Shown here: piece after piece, positions 1-5,153 of the stretch
Numbering within the stretch: position 1 is the first letter of the stretch
Layout of the letters: each line of letters begins with the position of its first letter
From: Rhodospirillaceae bacterium
GTDB lineage: Bacteria; Pseudomonadota; Alphaproteobacteria; JABSOH01
Reading direction: 5' to 3'
Length of the DNA stretch: 7,145 bases
NCBI GenBank assembly: GCA_020629355.1
Contig: JAHDDM010000062.1
Span: 1-7,145 of the forward strand
Made by a program: the position numbers and the translations under genes
Notes under the pieces: model-generated
What the model saw: only the letters and a program-made list of their open reading frames with translations
The model's database searches: none
What the model was told of the DNA's origin: nothing

Positions 1-32
1 TGCTGGTACAGGGTAAAATCAGGCGAAGTCAT
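1..32 (-). CDS. Possible 5' end of an unidentified gene, cut by the window edge
   Basis: On the minus strand an ATG at 32-30 opens a frame that stays open to the window edge and would encode MTSPDFTLYQ followed by an incomplete codon. Ten residues are too few to recognise a family. The ribosome-binding signal is weak: CGAGA lies about 9 nt upstream, with no strong GGAG. In favour of a real start, the upstream minus-strand DNA has no competing gene and contains two CTATA-type -10-like hexamers, CTATAG near 71-76 and CTATAA at 117-122. The alternative is that the first 54 bases are the tail of a plus-strand gene, because a plus frame from base 1 runs to TAA at 52-54. The sequence cannot decide between these. 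Confidence 0.25.
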   Translation of the reverse strand, partial: MTSPDFTLYQ

Positions 33-117
33 GTCTGAAATCTCGTGTCAATAAAAGTTCTTACGCCTTACTATAGCACAACAATACGAGGGGAAATAGG
101 GATATCGAAATTGTTCT

Positions 118-167
118 TATAGCCTATGTCATATGATCATTTTATATAGGCTATATATGACATAGGC
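118..167. repeat. Long AT-rich palindrome, left of an inserted element
   Basis: The 13-nt arm at 122-134 (GCCTATGTCATAT) is the exact reverse complement of 155-167, with a 20-nt spacer. The left arm continues outward to 118 as TATA, and its partner TATA is found at 425-428, beyond the 247-bp element at 168-414. Before that insertion the arms would have been 17 bp and perfect. The spacer contains a further ATAGGCTATA (146-155). The palindrome could be a dispersed repeat, an operator, or a hairpin in the transcript. No T-tract follows it, so a classic intrinsic terminator is not supported. Confidence 0.65.
158..167 (+). repeat. Left copy of 10-bp flanking direct repeat
   Basis: TGACATAGGC abuts the left end of the 168-414 element and is repeated exactly at 415-424 against its right end. 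This is the pattern expected of a target-site duplication. The flanking bases differ (A157 versus G414, C168 versus T425), so the identity is limited to exactly 10 bp. Confidence 0.65.
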
Positions 168-219
168 CTTAACATGGGTCAGTTTTCAAGCATTGCATTA
201 TTCCCGCATCTCCTCAGCC

Positions 220-241
220 TGCCCCTACGGAAGCAGGGGCA
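220..241. repeat. Short GC-rich hairpin inside the element
   Basis: TGCCCCT (220-226) pairs with AGGGGCA (235-241) around an 8-nt loop, giving a perfect 7-bp stem. No T-run follows on either strand, so it is not offered as a terminator. It may be structural sequence of the surrounding element. Confidence 0.4.
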
Positions 242-258
242 TTCCCCTTTTCCTCCTC

Positions 259-340
259 GTCATTCCCGCGAAGGCGGGAATCCATTTTGCCTAAAATACC
301 TATTTTGAATTCCAAGAATGAATGGCAAGTCAGGGATGAC
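259..340. repeat. dRS3-like palindromic repeat unit, nested
   Basis: The core ATTCCCGC-GAAG-GCGGGAAT (262-281) is a perfect 8-bp stem and fits the ATTCCC-N8-GGGAAT pattern of the neisserial dRS3 repeat. Very similar GTCATTCCCGCG...CGGGAATCCA sequences are dispersed through many proteobacterial genomes. The unit may extend to the imperfect inverted partner at 331-340: GTCATTCCCG (259-268) matches the reverse complement of CAGGGATGAC at 8 of 10 positions, which suggests an 82-bp unit. The core is clear; the outer limits are inferred. Confidence 0.6.
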
Positions 341-414
341 AGAGTGGGATGTTGCTGAAATAGCATGAGGTACAGTTCAAATTTATAGAAAAACTAAAAC
401 TGACCCATGGTAAG

Positions 415-424
415 TGACATAGGC
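415..424 (+). repeat. Right copy of 10-bp flanking direct repeat
   Basis: This is TGACATAGGC, identical to 158-167. Joining 167 directly to 425 restores TGACATAGGCTATA, which completes the 17-bp arm pairing with 118-134. This supports reading the pair as a target-site duplication. Confidence 0.65.
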
Positions 425-484
425 TATAGCTTTCCACCAGCCGCATGGTGAACTTCTAGTGGGTCTTCTGTAGGCTATAACGGC

Positions 485-583
485 TTACTTCAACAGATTG
501 ACCAACCATGAAATTGTGCCGATCAGGCCAATAAGTAAGGCGATACAGATCACAAGGCGGTTCGCGGGATGTTTCGGTAGCAT
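485..583 (-). CDS. Putative 32-residue single-pass membrane microprotein
   Basis: The ATG (583-581) lies 2 nt after the carA TGA, and the frame ends at TAA (487-485). A GAGAAG stretch in the last carA codons sits 8 nt upstream and can serve as ribosome-binding site, so translation is probably coupled to carA. The product has a short basic N-terminus (MLPKHPANR), then a hydrophobic run at residues 10-28 (LVICIALLIGLIGTISWLV), and ends in Leu-Leu-Lys. Positive charge before the helix predicts an N-in orientation, or it could be a short uncleaved anchor. I do not recognise a family and assign no function. In favour are the spacing, ribosome-binding site and clean amphipathic layout. Against it, 32 codons can occur by chance. 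It is a different frame from carA, not a readthrough tail. Confidence 0.5.
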   Translation of the reverse strand: MLPKHPANRLVICIALLIGLIGTISWLVNLLK

Positions 584-585
584 GA

Positions 586-1761
586 TCAGAGCTTCTCAAT
601 GAAACGATCAAACAGATAGCCGCTATCCATTGGGCCTGGCGAGGCTTCAGGGTGATACTGCACAGAAAAGAAATTTCCCTTCGGATCCGCCAGCCCTGCG
701 ACTGTGCCATCAAACAAAGACGTATGGGTCTGGTATTCCTCTGGCAAGGATTCCGCATCGACAACAAAGCCGTGGTTTTGGCTGGTAATCTCCGCGCGGC
801 CTGTGGCATGATCCTTTACGGGATGATTCGCGCCGTGGTGTCCTGTGGTCATCTTTTGGGTTTTTGCGCCTAAAGCCAGTGCCAGCATCTGGTGTCCCAG
901 ACAGATACCAAAGGTGGGGATTTTGGCTTCTAATATTTGTTGGATTACAGGAACAGCATAGATACCCGTAGCAGCAGGGTCGCCAGGGCCGTTGCTGAGC
1001 ACCACACCATCAGGGTTTGTCGCTTGAATATCGGCAAAGCTGGCTCTGGCGGGCAAGACGGTGACGGTGCAGCCTCGTTCAGCCAGCAGGCGTAAAATCA
1101 TGTGCTTAACACCGTAATCCAGCACGGTCACGCGATGTTTTCCGCCTTCGGGTGTATTATAGCCGCCTTCGGCTTGCCAATTACCCATATCCCATTGATG
1201 CGCTTTATCCGTGGTGGTTTTTAGCGCGAGGTCTTTGCCTTCAAGCCCTTCCCAAGTCGAAACCTCTGCCACGAGTGCGGGAATATTCCAGTCTTGCTTA
1301 CGGTTATGGACCAATATTGCATCCAAAGACCCTTCTGTGCGCAAACGATGAGTCAAGGCGCGGGTATCAATGCCCACAATGCCTGGGATATTGTGTTTTT
1401 TCAGCCAGCCATCAAGGTCTTGCTGGGCGCGATAATTCGAAGGCTCTGTGATGGGGTTGCGCAGGATGCAGCCCAAAATATGCGGACTTTGTGATTCGTA
1501 GTCCTCAAGGTTCGTGCCAACGTTGCCGATATGCACGCTGGTGAAGCAGAGAATCTGTCCTGCATAAGACGGATCGGTGAGAATTTCTTGATAGCCTGTC
1601 ATGGCGGTGTTAAAACATATCTCGCCGAGGTTCCATGTTTCAGCACCGATGCCTTGTCCCCACCAGACTGTCCCGTCTGCAAGGACAATAGCGGCGGTGG
1701 CCTGTTCAGAGAATTCCTTGAGCAAGGCTGTGTCAAGCTGCACGAGATTGTGTTGTGTCAT
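586..1761 (-). CDS. carA: Carbamoyl-phosphate synthase small (glutaminase) subunit
   Basis: CarA hydrolyses glutamine and channels ammonia to the large subunit CarB, which makes carbamoyl phosphate for pyrimidine and arginine synthesis in the cytoplasm. The 391-residue protein has the CarA N-terminal domain (FNTAMTGYQEILTDPSY, then HIGNVGTN and GIDTRALT) followed by a class I glutamine amidotransferase domain. That domain shows the oxyanion-loop motif NGPGDP at 257-262, the nucleophile Cys287 in FGICLGHQ, and the catalytic pair His370/Glu372 in QYHPEASPG, so all triad residues are present. It is about 17 residues longer at the N-terminus than the E. coli protein, as is common in alphaproteobacteria. 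The start is placed at MTQHNLV; no strong Shine-Dalgarno precedes it, so a slightly different start is possible. It is divergent from the YqeY-domain gene across only 54 bp. carB is not in the window. Confidence 0.97.
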   Translation of the reverse strand: MTQHNLVQLDTALLKEFSEQATAAIVLADGTVWWGQGIGAETWNLGEICFNTAMTGYQEILTDPSYAGQILCFTSVHIGNVGTNLEDYESQSPHILGCILRNPITEPSNYRAQQDLDGWLKKHNIPGIVGIDTRALTHRLRTEGSLDAILVHNRKQDWNIPALVAEVSTWEGLEGKDLALKTTTDKAHQWDMGNWQAEGGYNTPEGGKHRVTVLDYGVKHMILRLLAERGCTVTVLPARASFADIQATNPDGVVLSNGPGDPAATGIYAVPVIQQILEAKIPTFGICLGHQMLALALGAKTQKMTTGHHGANHPVKDHATGRAEITSQNHGFVVDAESLPEEYQTHTSLFDGTVAGLADPKGNFFSVQYHPEASPGPMDSGYLFDRFIEKL

Positions 1762-1815
1762 ATGTGTAGAGCCTGGAAGTTACTGATACCCCGTTCATAA
1801 AGGAATTACCCCCCG

Positions 1816-2280
1816 ATGTTAAGGATTGAATTACGCCAAGCGTTGATTGCGGCGCAAAAAGCGCGTGATAGTTTGCGAACAGCGACTTTGCGTTTAGTGG
1901 TGAGTGCGCTCAAGGAGAGTGATCGTGTGCAGACGGTCGAGCGGGGCAAGGCAGAGCTTAGCGATTCTGAGATTTTATTGCTGTTGCAGGGCATGATCAA
2001 GCAACGTAACGAGAGCGTGCGTACCTATCAGGCGGCGGATCGTGCTGATCTTGTGGCGAAGGAAGAGGCCGAGATAGCGATTATCCAAAGTTTCATGCCG
2101 CAAGCCTTAACCGAAGAAGAGCTGGATGCAGCGATTGCGGAGATTATTGCTGCATTGCGCGCTGAGACTCCTGAGCTACCAAAATCGGCAATGGGACAGA
2201 TTATGCAACGCCTAAAAGCAGAGTACCCTGGCCGTATTGATATGAGTGTGGCTTCTGGACGAGTGAAGATGGTTTTGTGA
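1816..2280 (+). CDS. GatB/YqeY-domain protein
   Basis: This 154-residue cytoplasmic protein belongs to the GatB/YqeY family, whose fold matches the C-terminal, tRNA-contacting part of amidotransferase subunit GatB. The precise role of the free-standing proteins is not established. Family landmarks are the opening MLRIELRQALIAAQKARD, the TLRLVVSALK helix, SEILLLLQGMIKQRNESV, EEAEIAIIQSFMPQALTEEEL, and the C-terminal MGQIMQRLKAEYPGRIDMSVASGRVK. The length is normal for the family. AAAGGA at 1799-1804 lies 11 nt before the ATG and serves as ribosome-binding site. It sits where alphaproteobacteria usually have this gene, between divergent carA and dnaG, but upp now separates it from dnaG. Its 3' end converges on upp across a strong hairpin. 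Confidence 0.93.
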   Translation: MLRIELRQALIAAQKARDSLRTATLRLVVSALKESDRVQTVERGKAELSDSEILLLLQGMIKQRNESVRTYQAADRADLVAKEEAEIAIIQSFMPQALTEEELDAAIAEIIAALRAETPELPKSAMGQIMQRLKAEYPGRIDMSVASGRVKMVL

Positions 2281-2300
2281 TTGCTCACGGTAGGTTCTTT

Positions 2301-2357
2301 ATCGCTCGTGACAAGTAAAGCATGGCTACGTCTGATGCTTTACTTGTCGCGAGCGAT
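2301..2357. terminator. Long hairpin between convergent genes, probable bidirectional terminator
   Basis: A 23-nt arm at 2301-2323 pairs with 2335-2357 around an 11-nt loop. There are 22 Watson-Crick pairs and one T-G wobble (2309 with 2349). It lies 20 nt after the YqeY-family stop and 6 nt after the upp stop (minus strand), the right place to end both convergent transcripts. Neither strand has a T-run directly after the stem: the plus strand continues GAAAAAC, the minus strand AAAGAACC. It is therefore not a canonical intrinsic terminator and may act as an RNA 3'-end stabiliser, or be an inserted palindromic repeat. Confidence 0.6.
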
Positions 2358-2363
2358 GAAAAA

Positions 2364-2999
2364 CTATTTCGTACCGTACATTCTGTCGCCCGCGTCACCA
2401 AGACCGGGCAAAATATAGCCTTTGTCGTTCAGGCACTCGTCTATTGCGGCGGTATAGATCGGAATATCAGGGTGATGATGACCAAGATTGGCAATGCCTT
2501 CTGGTGCTGCAAGCAAACAGACAAAGCGTATATTTTGCGCACCAGCTTTTTTAAGTTGAGCAATCGCGGCTATGGCTGAATTTGCGGTGGCCAGCATGGG
2601 GTCAACAGCGATAACCAGCCGCTCGTCAATTTTTTGTGGGATTTTGAAATAATATTCCACTGGCTCAAGGGTTTCGTGGTCTCGATAGAGACCCACATGT
2701 CCAACACGCGCTGAAGGCACGAGCTCAAGCATCCCATCCAACAGGCCATTGCCGGCACGAAGAATCGAGATAAAGGCGAGTTTTTTACCATCCAGTACGG
2801 GCGCATTCATGGTTTGCAAAGGGGTCTCGATGGTGCGGGTCGTGATGGGCAGGTCTCGTAAGACTTCGTAGGCCATGAGCGTGGAAATCTCACGCAGAAG
2901 CTGCCTGAAGACCACAGAAGGTGTCTCTTTATCACGCATGAAAGTCAGTTTGTGTTTTATCAACGGGTGGTCAATAAGCGTCACGTTTTGTTTGTTCAT
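2364..2999 (-). CDS. upp: Uracil phosphoribosyltransferase
   Basis: Upp converts uracil and PRPP to UMP and pyrophosphate, the main uracil salvage step. The 211-residue length matches bacterial Upp. Visible landmarks are an N-terminal [18 protein letters not shown], the [20 protein letters not shown] helix, the [15 protein letters not shown] segment, the PRPP-binding loop [10 protein letters not shown] at 133-142, LLAAPEGI, and the uracil-binding C-terminal tail [18 protein letters not shown]. The PRPP loop is unusual: the first glycine of the usual ATGGS/ATGNS form is replaced by Ala139 (codon GCA). AAAGG 9 nt upstream of the ATG is a good ribosome-binding site. The gene is transcribed away from dnaG and interrupts the usual YqeY-dnaG neighbourhood. 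An upstream CTATAC (3084-3089, minus) in a palindrome may be its -10 element, though no good -35 is seen. Confidence 0.96.
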   Translation of the reverse strand: MNKQNVTLIDHPLIKHKLTFMRDKETPSVVFRQLLREISTLMAYEVLRDLPITTRTIETPLQTMNAPVLDGKKLAFISILRAGNGLLDGMLELVPSARVGHVGLYRDHETLEPVEYYFKIPQKIDERLVIAVDPMLATANSAIAAIAQLKKAGAQNIRFVCLLAAPEGIANLGHHHPDIPIYTAAIDECLNDKGYILPGLGDAGDRMYGTK

Positions 3000-3084
3000 T
3001 TTCGTTAGCCTTTATTACTGAGCGTAAAGCATTTCACGGACAAAATCTTATCATGGTTATCTTGGTTTGTAGAGAGCTTTATTG

Positions 3085-3123
3085 TATAGCCTGTATTGTT
3101 TTGATTATACGATACAGGCTATA
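3085..3123. repeat. Palindrome in the divergent upp-dnaG spacer
   Basis: TATAGCCTGTAT (3085-3096) is the exact reverse complement of 3112-3123, with a 15-nt spacer in which a few more pairs can form. Each arm presents an outward-facing GGCTATA, so it looks like two back-to-back -10 elements or a symmetrical operator. Its arms share TATAGCCT with the palindrome at 118-167, which suggests a common repeat family or a shared promoter style. Confidence 0.6.
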
Positions 3124-3124
3124 A
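3096..3124 (+). promoter_or_regulatory. Candidate dnaG promoter
   Basis: TTGTTT (3096-3101) and CTATAA (3119-3124) are separated by 17 bp. This fits the alphaproteobacterial housekeeping form CTTGAC-N17-CTATAT at the -10 and spacing, but only half of the -35. It would start transcription near 3131, giving a leader of about 120 nt before dnaG. Because upp faces the other way, dnaG needs a promoter in this spacer. Confidence 0.45.
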
Positions 3125-3132
3125 TCTTGTTA

Positions 3133-3243
3133 TCGCTCACGCCGCCTGACCTTACGGCCCAGGCTCTGGAGGGCGACCGCCCGCCACCACCGATAGGTGG
3201 TGCACCCACGTAGGCACGATGCTTGCATCGTTGCCGTGAGCGA
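3133..3243 (+). other. GC-rich structured leader of dnaG
   Basis: A 9-bp closing stem pairs TCGCTCACG (3133-3141) with CGTGAGCGA (3235-3243). Inside are several short local hairpins in series: CCAG/CTGG (3159-3169), GGGC/GCCC (3171-3182, 4-nt loop), CACCACC/GGTGGTG (3185-3202, GATA loop), and an imperfect stem around CGATG/CATCG (3217-3230). The stretch is clearly more GC-rich than the spacer before it. The closing stem ends one base before the AAGGA ribosome-binding site of dnaG (3245-3249), so folding could affect ribosome access. It matches no riboswitch or small RNA family that I recognise. It could be a cis-regulatory leader, a small RNA, or the remains of a repeat. Confidence 0.4.
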
Positions 3244-3254
3244 CAAGGACAATC

Positions 3255-5048
3255 ATGGCATTTCCGTTATATTTCTTGGAACAGCTCCGCGAGCGAATCA
3301 ACATCGTGGATTTGGTCAGTCGTTCCGTGCGTTTGCAACGTCGCGGTTCGGAATGGATTGGTCTTTGTCCCTTCCATCCAGAGAAAACACCGTCTTTTCA
3401 TGTTGTACCCGACAAGCAATTTTATCACTGTTTTGGTTGCGGTGCGCATGGTGATGGTCTGAAATTCTTGCGCGAGCATCATAATCTGCCGTTCCTTGAG
3501 GCGGTGAAGGAACTGGCAGAAATGGCGGGTCTCGATATGCCTGCCCGTGATCCTGAGCGTCAAAAGCACGAAGATCAACGTGACAAAATGATTGGCATGA
3601 TGGATAAAGCAGCAGCGTGGTTTCATCAACAGCTTTTTGGTGCAGCGGGTGCAGAGGCTCGTAGAATGCTTGAGCAGCGCGGTATGGACGCGGCCATGAT
3701 TGCGCAATTTCAGATTGGTTATGCGCCCGATGATGCGGGGGCATTGATGCGGGCATTGAATTTACCCGTGGTGGAAGCGCGGAAATTAGGCTTGATCAAG
3801 ACTGGAGACCGTGGCGACTATGGTTTTTTTCGCGGACGCTTGATGTTTCCTATTCGTGATGTTCGGGGTAATACCATTGCTTTCGGTGGCCGTCGAATGC
3901 GCGAAGACCAGCCCGCAAAATACATGAATTCGCCCGATACGCCCTTGTTCACAAAACGCCAGCAGCTCTATAATCTTGATCAGGCCAAGACCGCCGCAAG
4001 GCAAGGCAAGGACTTGCTGGTGGCAGAAGGTTATATGGACGTGATTGCCTTGGTGCAGGCGGATTTTCCTGCCGCGATAGCGCCACTTGGCACGGCCTTG
4101 ACCTCTGAGCAACTTCAGAGGCTATGGCAGTATCACGATAGTCCTGTTTTATGTCTTGATGGCGATAGGGCAGGTCAAAAGGCCGCCTTGCGTGTTGCGC
4201 ACGAGGCAATACAGGTGATGACCGCCGATAAAGGCTTGCGTTTTGCGGTTTTGCCTGCGGGACAAGACCCCGATTCGCTGATCAAGACACGCGGGCGGGC
4301 AGCAATGGGCGAATGTATTGCCAGTGCTGCAAATCTTGGTGAATTTCTGTGGCAAGGATTGTCTGGCGCAATAGACTTTCAACAGCCTGAGGCGGTCTCT
4401 GGCCTGAAACAACAATGCGATGAATTGGCGGGACGATGCACTGATCCGTATTTGCGCTCAAGCTATCGGCAGTTCTGGCGCGACCAAATCTGGCAGGCGC
4501 AACGAGCCGCAACACAAAGCAAACGCGGTTTTGGTAAACCTCAATACAGCAAAAGTCTGGCCAAGACCACTGCACCGCGTTCCGAAGGCGGACAGATGCG
4601 GGTGCGGATTATTCTAGCGGCCATGTTACGCTACCCTGAACTGATCGAGGAATTTGCTGAGCATTTTCGGGATATTGTTTTTCCAGAACATCTTGACAAA
4701 TTGTATCAGAAACTCCACTTATACTCATCTGATGGTGCGCACCCCACAGAAGACGCAATGCAACGGCTGGCAAGCTGGCTCACCGAGCAGCACTTTGATG
4801 CAGTCCAAAAGCAGGTCTTAAACCGAGAGGTCTTTATCGTCGCGCCAGAAGTTGGCCCATCGGGCACTGTCGAGGCAGCTCGCGCGCTCCTTGAGCGTCT
4901 GAGCAAACTTTTTTACGAACAGCGTTTGATAGCAGATGGTCAACGTTTATATCAACAGGCGGCATCGGATCCGGCAGCATGGCAGCGATTACGCCTTTTA
5001 CAACAGGAAATTCAGGAATTACGTCGCTCTGACGAAGAACTTTTATAG
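3255..5048 (+). CDS. dnaG: DNA primase
   Basis: DnaG synthesises RNA primers at the replication fork in association with the DnaB helicase. The 597-residue protein has three parts. The N-terminal CHC2 zinc-binding domain carries Cys38, His41, Cys59 and Cys62. The polymerase core contains RGRLMFPIRD at 193-202 and a Toprim fold with catalytic Glu258 in EGYMD and Asp302/Asp304 in LDGDRAG; these correspond to E. coli Glu265, Asp309 and Asp311. A divergent C-terminal region from about residue 448 is where the helicase-binding domain lies. All key residues are intact. The start is fixed by AAGGA 5 nt upstream and an in-frame TGA at 3237-3239. rpoD follows 105 bp downstream in the same direction, so dnaG transcripts may continue into it. 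Confidence 0.97.
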   Translation: MAFPLYFLEQLRERINIVDLVSRSVRLQRRGSEWIGLCPFHPEKTPSFHVVPDKQFYHCFGCGAHGDGLKFLREHHNLPFLEAVKELAEMAGLDMPARDPERQKHEDQRDKMIGMMDKAAAWFHQQLFGAAGAEARRMLEQRGMDAAMIAQFQIGYAPDDAGALMRALNLPVVEARKLGLIKTGDRGDYGFFRGRLMFPIRDVRGNTIAFGGRRMREDQPAKYMNSPDTPLFTKRQQLYNLDQAKTAARQGKDLLVAEGYMDVIALVQADFPAAIAPLGTALTSEQLQRLWQYHDSPVLCLDGDRAGQKAALRVAHEAIQVMTADKGLRFAVLPAGQDPDSLIKTRGRAAMGECIASAANLGEFLWQGLSGAIDFQQPEAVSGLKQQCDELAGRCTDPYLRSSYRQFWRDQIWQAQRAATQSKRGFGKPQYSKSLAKTTAPRSEGGQMRVRIILAAMLRYPELIEEFAEHFRDIVFPEHLDKLYQKLHLYSSDGAHPTEDAMQRLASWLTEQHFDAVQKQVLNREVFIVAPEVGPSGTVEAARALLERLSKLFYEQRLIADGQRLYQQAASDPAAWQRLRLLQQEIQELRRSDEELL

Positions 5049-5103
5049 CTCAATCCCGATAAAATGGTGACATTTTTGGGGTAGTAACCTTCGTGCAAAC
5101 AAT

Positions 5104-5112
5104 AGGCTATAT
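5104..5112 (+). promoter_or_regulatory. Possible -10 element upstream of rpoD
   Basis: AGGCTATAT contains CTATAT (5107-5112), the alphaproteobacterial -10 consensus, 41 bp before the rpoD ATG. The hexamer 17 bp upstream (GTAACC, 5084-5089) is a poor -35, so the promoter may be weak, activator-dependent or an extended -10 type. No terminator-like hairpin is seen between dnaG and rpoD. rpoD could therefore be served both by readthrough from dnaG and by a local promoter. Confidence 0.4.
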
Positions 5113-5153
5113 AAGCGAATCGTCAGGTTAAACTTCGGCAAAGGAATACGCGC

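Larger units (their letters stand above)
168..414. mobile_element. 247-bp non-coding element with 19-bp inverted ends (MITE-like)
   Basis: The left end reads CTTAACATGGGTCAGTTTT (168-186). The reverse complement of the right end (396-414) reads CTTACCATGGGTCAGTTTT, a match of 18 out of 19. The element is flanked exactly by the 10-bp direct repeat TGACATAGGC. Inside there is no open frame of note, a GCCCCT/AGGGGC hairpin (220-241), and a dRS3-like palindrome in a smaller nested unit (259-340). The size, lack of coding capacity, inverted ends and apparent target duplication fit a miniature inverted-repeat transposable element mobilised in trans. I cannot assign the insertion-sequence family from the ends. 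The single mismatch between the ends implies little decay and perhaps a fairly recent insertion. Confidence 0.65.

Noticed and set aside
33..484. tRNA, small stable RNA or CRISPR array in the repeat-rich spacer
   Set aside because: No cloverleaf with a T-loop GTTCRA pattern, no regularly spaced direct repeats, and no recognisable SRP, 6S or RNase P RNA signature were found. The repeats are explained by palindromes and an inserted element.
456..809. 117-codon minus-strand frame overlapping the 3' end of carA
   Set aside because: Most of it lies antisense-free but out of frame within carA coding sequence, its composition is rich in Arg and Cys with no family motif, and the carA frame is unambiguous. 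The 485-583 frame fits the spacing and ribosome-binding signal better.
3133..3243. Known riboswitch or rpsU-type leader upstream of dnaG
   Set aside because: None of the conserved core sequences of common riboswitches was recognised, so it is reported only as an unassigned structured region.
3197..3462. Plus-strand frames beginning upstream of dnaG
   Set aside because: They overlap the conserved zinc-binding start of dnaG in other frames, and lack family similarity and a good ribosome-binding site.
3267..3756. 146-codon frames on the minus strand inside dnaG
   Set aside because: They are antisense to highly conserved primase sequence and explained by the codon bias of dnaG; no motifs seen.
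5067..5072. GTGACA as -35 element for rpoD
   Set aside because: It lies 34 bp from the CTATAT hexamer, far too distant to pair with it, and no other -10 sits 16-18 bp downstream.
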